Shown here one piece after another: positions 57,958 to 64,000 of a stretch of 64,000 bases of DNA. Position 1 is the first letter of the stretch. Each line of letters opens with the position of its first letter. The stretch comes from Oscillospiraceae bacterium (GTDB lineage Bacteria > Bacillota > Clostridia > Oscillospirales > Oscillospiraceae), in contig JAFSCD010000003.1 in assembly GCA_017436955.1 (NCBI GenBank), forward strand, positions 1 through 64,000, in the 5' to 3' direction. Below the pieces are notes generated by a model, which worked only from the letters and a program-made list of their open reading frames with translations, had not been told where the DNA came from and did no database searches. A program made the translations under genes and the position numbers.

Positions 57958-59262
57958 GTGTCTGATACTAAAGTGAAAAAGACTGCCTCTTACCTGCCCG
58001 AGCACGGTCCGATTGCCGAAAATGGCAGAGAGATCCTGCTGAGTCTGAAGAATGTTGACATTACCTTCGGCAAGGGCGACAATGCAGTCAGAGCGGTTAA
58101 GAATGCCAGCTTTGATATCTACAAGGGTGAGACCTTCTCCCTGGTAGGTGAGTCCGGCTCCGGCAAGACCACCATCGGTCGTGCCGTGATCCGCGTTAAC
58201 CCCTGCGCAGCCGGCGAGATCCAGTATAAGGGTGTCCGTATCTCCGGTAAGACCAAGCGGGGTCTGGACCGTGAGGTCATCCGTAATATCCAGATGGTAT
58301 TCCAGGATCCTGCCGCGTCTCTGAACGAGCGCGCAACGGTGGACTATATCATTTCCGAGGGCTTGTATAACTTTAAGCTCTATGAAAATGAGGAGGACCG
58401 TGTCCGTAAGGTCGAGAAGATCGTGGAAGAGGTCGGTCTGCTGCCCGAGCACCTGACCCGTTATCCCCACGAATTCTCCGGCGGTCAGCGTCAACGTATC
58501 GGTCTGGCCCGTGCCATGGTCATGGAGCCGGAGCTGGTTATCGCCGACGAGCCCATCTCTGCGCTGGACGTTTCCATCCGTGCCCAGGTGCTGAACCTGC
58601 TGAAAAAGTTCCAGAAGGAACGGGATATTACCTATCTGTTCATCGCCCATGATCTGTCCATCGTCCGTTTCATTTCCGACCGGATCGGCGTTATTTACAA
58701 GGGCGATATCGTGGAGATCGCAGATGCCGAGGAGCTGTTTGACTATCCGCTGCATCCCTACACCCGCAGCCTGATTTCCGCGATTCCCATTCCGGATCCC
58801 ATTCTGGAGAAGAATAAGGTGCTGTTCACCTACGATCCTTCTGTCCACGATTACAGCGAAGAAAAGCCCGAGCTGGTAGATATCGGCCACGGTCACTTTA
58901 TCTTCGGCAGCAAGAAGGAGATCGAGGAGTACCGGGCGATCCGTGAGAAGAACGTGCCGCTGAAGTCCATTACCATTCTGCAGCCCGGTGAGCAGGCGCC
59001 CACCGTCAGTGAGGAAGAGGATGATATGTGGTCTGCCGAGCAGTTTATGCTGCAGACGCCCATCCACGATACCGGCAGCAAGTGGTATACCTTCCTGTCG
59101 TTCCTGCTGCCGCCTTTGGGCTTGATCGGAGGCTTGATCTTCCGCAAATTCAAGCACATCCGCAACTGGAAGGCCTGCAAGAAGGGCGCGATCGCCGGTG
59201 TGGTGACCTTTGGCTCCATTATCGGTCTGTTCGGCCTGGCTCTGCTGAGCGCAATTCTGTAA
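57958..59262 (+). CDS. OppF-like ATPase with two C-terminal membrane segments
   Basis: 434 residues. Walker [23 protein letters not shown], signature FSGGQRQR, Walker B LVIADEP and IAHDLS are all intact. The oligopeptide-ATPase region ([14 protein letters not shown]) is followed by an acidic stretch (SEEEDDMW). Two hydrophobic stretches end the protein, about 376-396 ([20 protein letters not shown]) and about 410-432 ([21 protein letters not shown]). GTG at 57958 is chosen because GGAGG lies nine bases upstream, just after the OppD stop; an overlapping in-frame ATG at 57928 has no ribosome site. Confidence 0.88.
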   Translation: MSDTKVKKTASYLPEHGPIAENGREILLSLKNVDITFGKGDNAVRAVKNASFDIYKGETFSLVGESGSGKTTIGRAVIRVNPCAAGEIQYKGVRISGKTKRGLDREVIRNIQMVFQDPAASLNERATVDYIISEGLYNFKLYENEEDRVRKVEKIVEEVGLLPEHLTRYPHEFSGGQRQRIGLARAMVMEPELVIADEPISALDVSIRAQVLNLLKKFQKERDITYLFIAHDLSIVRFISDRIGVIYKGDIVEIADAEELFDYPLHPYTRSLISAIPIPDPILEKNKVLFTYDPSVHDYSEEKPELVDIGHGHFIFGSKKEIEEYRAIREKNVPLKSITILQPGEQAPTVSEEEDDMWSAEQFMLQTPIHDTGSKWYTFLSFLLPPLGLIGGLIFRKFKHIRNWKACKKGAIAGVVTFGSIIGLFGLALLSAIL

Positions 59263-59265
59263 TCT

Positions 59266-60522
59266 ATGAGAAATAGAAATGAAAGAGGCAACCCGGCAGG
59301 GTTGCCTCGCATCACGAATATCGAAGTTGCCAGAAAAAACCTGCCGCTGCGCATTACGCTGCTGATTTTGGCGCTGGTGATTGCCTTTACAGCCTTTGGC
59401 TATGGCATATCCGAGTTGCTTACCACGGATCCCGGCTGGAAGGAGATCGAGGTCAACTCAACCACCCTGAACTGCAGTGAGGATTTCTCCCTGAACTACA
59501 ATCTGGGAGCAGGGCAGACCGACGCCACCACAGAGAACAAGGCACTTATAACGCTGTATTCCACCATAGCGGAGAAGGCGTATCAGCTTTTCAACAATGA
59601 CTATGCTTCGACGGAGCTACAAAATATCCGCTACGTCAACGAGCATATCAACGAGGCGATCACGGTGGACCCTGCGCTGCATAAGGCGCTCAGCGCCATT
59701 GTAAAGGCGGAAAACCGCAGTATCTATCTGGCACCGGTCTATGCCGAATATTCGGCACTGTTTCTCTCCCAAAGCGATGTGGAGGCTGCGCAGAACGATC
59801 CTGCCCGTCAGCCGGATACCCAGGCGTTTATCTCCGCTGCTGCGGGCTTTGCCAATGATCCTGCGATGATTAACCTTGAGATCATCGACAGCCAAACCGT
59901 CCGGCTCACGGTTGCCCAGGCGTATTTGGATTTTGCCGTGGAGTACGGCATCGAGAATTTCCTGGACTTTTCCTGGATGAAAAACGCGTTTATTGCAGAT
60001 TATATTGCAGATGAGCTGATTCAGGCGGGATATACCAACGGCTATATTTCCAGCTATGACGGCTTCACCCGGAATTTGATGAATACGGATGACAAGTTTG
60101 CACTGAATCTGTATCACCGTGTCGGAACGGATGTATATCTGCCGGCGGCACTGGAATATACCGGCGGATGCAGCCTTGTGGCGCTGCGTGATTTCCCCGT
60201 AACGGATGCCGACCGTTGGCACTATTATGCGTTCAGCGACGGCAAAATTGCAAGCCTGATGCTGGATCCGGCTACCGGAACGCAAAAGAGCGCGGTCAGC
60301 GCCATGATCGGCTATTCCGTCAGCGCAAGCTGCAGCGAAATTCTGCTGTCCATCGCGCCGCTGTTTATTGCGGATTCGCTGGATACGGCGGCGGTCAACA
60401 GCTTGACCGGGCAGGGGATCTACACCGTATATCCCCAGGATAAGGCAGTTTATGCCAACGATCCTGCAATTTCTCTGGTATTGAACGCCGATCTGGGCTA
60501 TACCGCAAAAACCGTCGAATAA
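59266..60522 (+). CDS. Membrane-anchored, divergent ApbE-like protein
   Basis: 418 residues: cytoplasmic N-terminus of about 25, a membrane helix (RITLLILALVIAFTAFGYGI) and an extracytoplasmic domain. The order YQLFNN, DFSWMKNAFIADYIADELIQAGYTNGYIS, HYYAFSDGKIASLMLDPATG and then SASCSEILLSIAPLFIADSLD resembles flavin transferase ApbE (D-x-x-x-x-x-G....aD..., H.l.DP.TG..., aDaLsTa). Key residues such as the metal-site Asp and FAD-binding Gly-rich segment are poorly kept, so it may be inactive or of another function. It starts three bases after the OppF stop without a visible ribosome site, hence likely translationally coupled. Terminator follows. Confidence 0.6.
   Translation: MRNRNERGNPAGLPRITNIEVARKNLPLRITLLILALVIAFTAFGYGISELLTTDPGWKEIEVNSTTLNCSEDFSLNYNLGAGQTDATTENKALITLYSTIAEKAYQLFNNDYASTELQNIRYVNEHINEAITVDPALHKALSAIVKAENRSIYLAPVYAEYSALFLSQSDVEAAQNDPARQPDTQAFISAAAGFANDPAMINLEIIDSQTVRLTVAQAYLDFAVEYGIENFLDFSWMKNAFIADYIADELIQAGYTNGYISSYDGFTRNLMNTDDKFALNLYHRVGTDVYLPAALEYTGGCSLVALRDFPVTDADRWHYYAFSDGKIASLMLDPATGTQKSAVSAMIGYSVSASCSEILLSIAPLFIADSLDTAAVNSLTGQGIYTVYPQDKAVYANDPAISLVLNADLGYTAKTVE
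59285..59308 (+). promoter_or_regulatory. Perfect hairpin at the start of the ApbE-like gene
   Basis: GAGGCAACCC-ggca-GGGTTGCCTC lies within codons 7-14. No T-run follows, so it is not a standard terminator. Confidence 0.6.
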
Positions 60523-60524
60523 AG

Positions 60525-60558
60525 AAAAACCACCGATTTTCAAATCGGTGGTTTTTGT
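60525..60558. terminator. Bidirectional terminator ending the opp operon
   Basis: AAAAACCACCGATTT-tca-AAATCGGTGGTTTTT. Confidence 0.9.
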
Positions 60559-60559
60559 T

Positions 60560-61462
60560 TTAGTTTACGCTGATCATGATATCGCCGGTGGAGCTGGTAA
60601 TGACGCAGGTGCTTCCGGGAGTGTTTTCCGGGACGCTGATCTTGCCGGTGTTGGTCGTGACACTGAATATCTTTCCGGTCAGCAGGCTACCGGTAACGTT
60701 GCCGGTGCTGACCTCAATATATATCGCTTCCGCATCGCTGTCCTTAAACGTAACATCGCCGGTGCTTCTTGTGATATTGAGATTTTTTGTGGCGATAACA
60801 TTCTCCAGGTAAATGTCGCCGGTTGAGCCGGAGCTGTAAATAATATCGCTTTTCACATTGGTCAGTTCCATTTTGCCGGTGGTGGCGATCAGCGCAATAG
60901 AGCCAAACGCAGCATCTGTAATTTCAATTTCGCCGGTGGAGACTTTTACTGCGAGGCTACCTGTGACATTGGCGCCCAGGTCCACGTCACAAGTTGTTCC
61001 GACGATGCTCATTTGCCGGAAGGTAAAGCCGTTGGGAATGTGGATATCGCCGGTGGTGACATTGATATCCAATGCGCCGTATTGCTTTTCAGGCAGGTAA
61101 ATTGTAATTTCCGGAGCGCTGAAATAGACACCAATGTGATCATACCACGCCCGGTTGTCCTGCTGGGTGACGGTCAGGTTGCGGTTTTCAAAAGATACGG
61201 TGTGGGGCGCGTTCTCCAACTCCTTGCAAACCACAGTAGCGGTATCGTCTTGCGTGAAGCAGAGGGTGATACTGGCGGTGGTGGTATCAATGGAAATGTC
61301 GGTGATGGGGGATACGGAGGTGTATTCTTGCGTTTGGAATTTCTCTGTGCTCAAATTGGAAAAGTCCCAGTTGGCGTTTGCCAGCATCGCTGTAAACACA
61401 GATGCACCGACCAAAATGCAGAGGGCAGCAATTATGAGCCAGATTTTCGTCAGTTTTCGCAT
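60560..61462 (-). CDS. DUF4097-family beta-helical membrane protein
   Basis: 300 residues. A signal-anchor helix (WLIIAALCILVGASVFTAMLA, about 8-29) is followed by a right-handed beta-solenoid with repeated (S/T)TG.(I/V) motifs such as TTGDIHI, STGEIEI, TTGKMEL, STGDIYL, STGDVTF, STGNVTG and NTGKISV. In Firmicutes, DUF4097 genes sit with PadR and DUF1700 genes and are linked to envelope stress, as here. It overlaps the DUF1700 gene by 13 bases. Confidence 0.88.
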   Translation of the reverse strand: MRKLTKIWLIIAALCILVGASVFTAMLANANWDFSNLSTEKFQTQEYTSVSPITDISIDTTTASITLCFTQDDTATVVCKELENAPHTVSFENRNLTVTQQDNRAWYDHIGVYFSAPEITIYLPEKQYGALDINVTTGDIHIPNGFTFRQMSIVGTTCDVDLGANVTGSLAVKVSTGEIEITDAAFGSIALIATTGKMELTNVKSDIIYSSGSTGDIYLENVIATKNLNITRSTGDVTFKDSDAEAIYIEVSTGNVTGSLLTGKIFSVTTNTGKISVPENTPGSTCVITSSTGDIMISVN

Positions 61463-62052
61463 TGTGCAGCCTCCTTTCTACGCAAACGGTTGATCGTGCT
61501 TGTAACCAGATTTTTTGTCAGCAGGATAGTGCCCCGGGTCGCTGCTTTGCAGCCGTAGAAGGTGAAGATGGCAAGACCACCGCAGACCAGGCCGGCACCG
61601 ATCATTGCGATACCCGGCGTAATATTGCCCGAGAACGAAAGGGCAACACCACCGGCAATACCGGCAACGGCACAGGCGGACAGCGTGATGAATACGCTCC
61701 ACAGCGAGATGATAACCGCCCACAGGGATACAAACACGGAAACGGCAACTGCCACGGCAGAAACCAGCAAGGACAGCCAAATGGGGCTGGTAAGTACGAT
61801 CACGGTGATCTTCCAGGGGTTACAGCTTTTCTTGGAGCTTTCATCCGCCTGGGGCAGAGAAGCCTCGGCTAAGATCTGTGCCGCGACCGCATTGACGGCA
61901 CCAATGCGGCTTACGGCTTCATCTTCCGTAAGACCTTCTTCCACATAGTCATCGATTATTTCGCTGTAGAAATTCAGTCTTTCGTCAATATCCGCCTGGG
62001 GCAGGTCGGACAATCGAACACGCAACAGCGCTAAAAAGTCTCTTTTATCCAT
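61450..62052 (-). CDS. DUF1700-family membrane protein
   Basis: 200 residues. An N-terminal HAAS-type cytosolic domain (MDKRDFLALLRVRLSDLPQADIDERLNFYSEIIDDYVEEGLTEDEAV) is followed by about four hydrophobic helices. ATG at 62052 with GGAGG; it overlaps the padR stop by eight bases and the DUF4097 gene by 13. Typical partner of PadR regulators. Confidence 0.88.
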   Translation of the reverse strand: MDKRDFLALLRVRLSDLPQADIDERLNFYSEIIDDYVEEGLTEDEAVSRIGAVNAVAAQILAEASLPQADESSKKSCNPWKITVIVLTSPIWLSLLVSAVAVAVSVFVSLWAVIISLWSVFITLSACAVAGIAGGVALSFSGNITPGIAMIGAGLVCGGLAIFTFYGCKAATRGTILLTKNLVTSTINRLRRKEAAQCEN

Positions 62053-62365
62053 TTTCGGAATCCTCCTTTGTGACAAATCGGTAAATCGACAGCATTTCGT
62101 CCCATTCGCTACGAAAATCTTCTATGCGCTTTAAACCCTTATGGGTGATGTGGTAGTATTTGCGAAGGCGACCGCCGTGCTGGGCGGTACGTACTGTCAG
62201 CATTTGCGCCGTTTCAAGGCGCTTGAGAATGGTGTAAAGGGTGGATTCCGAGAGCGCGATGTAGGGCTTCATATCCCGGATGATCTTATAGCCGTAGGAA
62301 TCGTCATCCTTGATGGCTGCCAAAACACAGATATCCAGAAGACCCCGTTTTAATTGAACATCCAT
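62045..62365 (-). CDS. PadR-family transcriptional regulator
   Basis: 106 residues. LKRGLLDICVLAAIKDDDSYGYKII and LSESTLYTILKRLETAQMLTV form the winged helix, followed by the C-terminal dimer helix. Usually represses its own operon and responds to small molecules or envelope signals. ATG at 62365 with GGAGGAG. A dyad overlapping its promoter is the likely operator. First gene of PadR-DUF1700-DUF4097. Confidence 0.9.
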   Translation of the reverse strand: MDVQLKRGLLDICVLAAIKDDDSYGYKIIRDMKPYIALSESTLYTILKRLETAQMLTVRTAQHGGRLRKYYHITHKGLKRIEDFRSEWDEMLSIYRFVTKEDSENG

Positions 62366-62389
62366 AGCATACTCCTCCTTACGCAATAC

Positions 62390-62418
62390 ATCGTAACACG
62401 AAGTATTCGTCGTGTCAA
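62390..62418 (-). promoter_or_regulatory. Promoter of the PadR operon
   Basis: On the minus strand: TTGACA, 17-base spacer, TACGAT. Confidence 0.82.
62396..62415. promoter_or_regulatory. Candidate PadR operator
   Basis: ACACGA-8 bases-TCGTGT, wholly inside the spacer of the padR promoter. Confidence 0.6.
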
Positions 62419-62437
62419 GGCAGATTTGACGAAATTC

Positions 62438-62466
62438 TTGACTTGCTGTACATTGAATGGTAAAAT
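62438..62466 (+). promoter_or_regulatory. Promoter of the alpha-galactosidase gene
   Basis: TTGACT, 17-base spacer, TAAAAT, 37 bases before the ATG. Confidence 0.8.
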
Positions 62467-62502
62467 AATCCGTAGAAATGCTGGGCTGAGGAGGCTTTCA
62501 TT

Positions 62503-64000
62503 ATGGCAATTACCTATCTCGAATCCACTAAAACCTTCTATCTGGACGGCAAGGGCGTGACCTATGCGTTCTGCGTCAATGAATATGATTATCTGGAGCA
62601 TCTGTACTTTGGCAAAACCATCGGACACGATGATATCCGCTATGTCCGGGGCTGCGGCGCTACGGATAACAATCCCAAGATCCCCGGCGTTGAGATGAAG
62701 CTGGGCTACAACTACGGCGCACTGGATAGCTACCAGTATTTTGCCCCGGAGCTGGCTTTCTTCGGCACCGGCGACTACCGTGAGCCTGCTGTGCAGATCA
62801 AGACGGAGCGCGGTGACCGGCTGTCCGATCTTCTGTATGCCGGCTATGACATCCTGCCCACCAAGCCCATGCCCAAGGGTATGCCTGCCATGCGTGACGG
62901 CGAGACCCTGGTGGTTCACCTGAAGGATCGGGTCAACAGCTTTGGCTGTGATCTGTATTATACGGTTTATGAGGATGCCGGCGTCATCGCGCGCCGTGCG
63001 GTGTACATCAACGGCTGTGACGGCACTGTGATGCTGAATCGGGCGTATTCCTTCAGTGTTGCTCTGCCGGAGCATGATTTTGATGTGCTGTCCCTGCAGG
63101 GCTCCTGGGCTACGGAGCGCCATATTCAAAGAACGCCTGCCCATTACGGCGTTGTTTCCATTGACTCCAAGCGCACCACCTCGTCTGCATCTCTCAATCC
63201 CTTTATGGCGCTGGTCAAGCAGGGTGCTACCGAGGATTCCGGCGATGTTTACAGCGTGAATCTGATCTACTCCTCGTCCTTCGTGCTGAAAGCAGAGGGC
63301 TTGAGCGACAACCGACTGCTGCTGACCGGCGGTATCAACGACTTTGATTTCTGCTGGAAGCTGCTGCCCGGTGAGGCTTTTGAAACCCCCGAGGTCGTGC
63401 TTGCGTACTCCAATGAGGGTATCGGCGGTATGAGCCGTGCGCTCCACGATGCGTACCGTAATCACCTGATCAATCCCCGTTATGTGGGCAAGAAGCGCCC
63501 CATTGTTATCAACAGCTGGGAGTCCGCCTATTTTGATTTTGATACCCAGCGTTTGAAGCAGATCGTGGACGGCGTTGCCGGTACCGGCGTGGACACCTTC
63601 GTTCTGGATGACGGCTGGTTTGGCAACCGCAACAGCGAGTTCTCCAGCCTGGGCGATTGGTGGGTCAATGAGAAGAAGCTGCCCGGCGGTCTGGGTGAGA
63701 TCATCGCCTATGTAAACAGCAAGGGTATGAAATTCGGTCTGTGGTTTGAGCCGGAGATGATAAACCCCGATTCCGAGCTGTTCCGCACCCATCCCGACTA
63801 CGCCATCATCGCACCCGGCAGAGAGGGAAGCCCCTGCCGCGGACAGTATATGCTGGACTTGACCCGGCAGGATGTCCGTGACTTTGCGGTGAACGCGGTC
63901 AATAAGATACTGAAGGAAAACCACATTGAATACGTCAAGTGGGACTACAATTCCAACATTACCCAGTCCTGGTCTTTGGGTCTGGAGCCGGATCGGCAGA
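62503..64000 (+). CDS. Alpha-galactosidase, GH36, 3' end outside window
   Basis: Removes terminal alpha-galactose from raffinose-type sugars and galactomannan; no signal peptide, so probably cytoplasmic. The visible 499 codons include the N-terminal beta-sandwich and most of the barrel: FVLDDGWFG with its N-R-N-S-E and GDW continuation, GLWFEPEM, and the catalytic nucleophile in YVKWDYNSN. The acid/base Asp lies beyond the edge. ATG at 62503 with GGAGG. Family length is about 730, so roughly a third is missing. No transporter gene is visible beside it. Confidence 0.93.
   Translation, partial: MAITYLESTKTFYLDGKGVTYAFCVNEYDYLEHLYFGKTIGHDDIRYVRGCGATDNNPKIPGVEMKLGYNYGALDSYQYFAPELAFFGTGDYREPAVQIKTERGDRLSDLLYAGYDILPTKPMPKGMPAMRDGETLVVHLKDRVNSFGCDLYYTVYEDAGVIARRAVYINGCDGTVMLNRAYSFSVALPEHDFDVLSLQGSWATERHIQRTPAHYGVVSIDSKRTTSSASLNPFMALVKQGATEDSGDVYSVNLIYSSSFVLKAEGLSDNRLLLTGGINDFDFCWKLLPGEAFETPEVVLAYSNEGIGGMSRALHDAYRNHLINPRYVGKKRPIVINSWESAYFDFDTQRLKQIVDGVAGTGVDTFVLDDGWFGNRNSEFSSLGDWWVNEKKLPGGLGEIIAYVNSKGMKFGLWFEPEMINPDSELFRTHPDYAIIAPGREGSPCRGQYMLDLTRQDVRDFAVNAVNKILKENHIEYVKWDYNSNITQSWSLGLEPDRQ

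Noticed and set aside
62000..64000. Long minus-strand frame opposite the alpha-galactosidase
   Set aside because: Antisense shadow of a GH36 gene with clear catalytic motifs and its own promoter.

Overview
The window reads as ordinary chromosome of a Gram-positive, low-to-mid GC member of the Clostridia. The protein families, lipoprotein signals, strong AGGAGG-type ribosome sites, TTGACA-17-TATAAT promoters and characteristic intergenic repeats best fit a gut Oscillospirales/Ruminococcaceae-like organism. That placement is inference; there is no 16S gene here. Genes are dense on both strands, often with ATGA or TAATG overlaps, and most units end in clear hairpin terminators.

Layout. 1-3.1 kb: 3' part of a large secreted multidomain nuclease. 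3.3-6.9 kb: surE and two tandem DHH phosphoesterases, divergent from a stand-alone 5'-3' exonuclease. 6.9-9.5 kb: zinc-ribbon protein, deoD and a UshA-like lipoprotein nucleotidase (nucleotide salvage). 9.5-11 kb: a scar region holding an integrase tail, a zinc-ribbon protein and an AT-rich membrane protein beside tRNA-Arg(CCT). 11-17.3 kb: prfB, secG, pepD, a SpoVB-like flippase, nth and a double-OB protein. 17.3-20 kb: an inverted-repeat element, then kbl-tdh (threonine degradation). 20-28.8 kb: YgiQ-type radical SAM protein, coaX, a small Q/P-rich gene trio, trpS, gltX, rpe, tRNA-Leu and an FTR-like protein. 28.9-33.8 kb: tRNA-Ser, a repeat-rich 650 bp tract and a 1,400-residue BspA-type LRR surface protein. 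34-36.7 kb: thioesterase, pncB, a membrane protein and a GIY-YIG protein. 36.7-45.3 kb: a pyrimidine operon pyrC-carB-pyrK-pyrD-pyrF-pyrE-pyrB. 45.5-51 kb: a Thr/Pro-rich surface protein, an AbrB-headed operon (YnbB-like PLP enzyme, EamA transporter), a YugP-like peptidase with a TIGR04255 protein, and trxA-dut. 51-60.5 kb: an oligopeptide ABC operon with unusual subunit architecture plus a divergent ApbE-like membrane protein. 60.5-62.4 kb: PadR/DUF1700/DUF4097 envelope-stress-like module. 62.5 kb to the end: 5' part of a GH36 alpha-galactosidase.

Most unusual: (i) the Opp-type transporter, in which OppB has a ~270-residue extracytoplasmic segment, OppD carries a ~235-residue helical insertion between Walker A and the Q-loop, and OppF ends in two membrane segments; (ii) PyrB fused to only the zinc-binding tail of PyrI, in an operon without carA; (iii) an integrase-tail scar beside tRNA-Arg; (iv) several non-coding structures: a hairpin array, a large inverted repeat, and hairpins that cover a ribosome site or start region. 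No CRISPR array, prophage or complete defence system is present.
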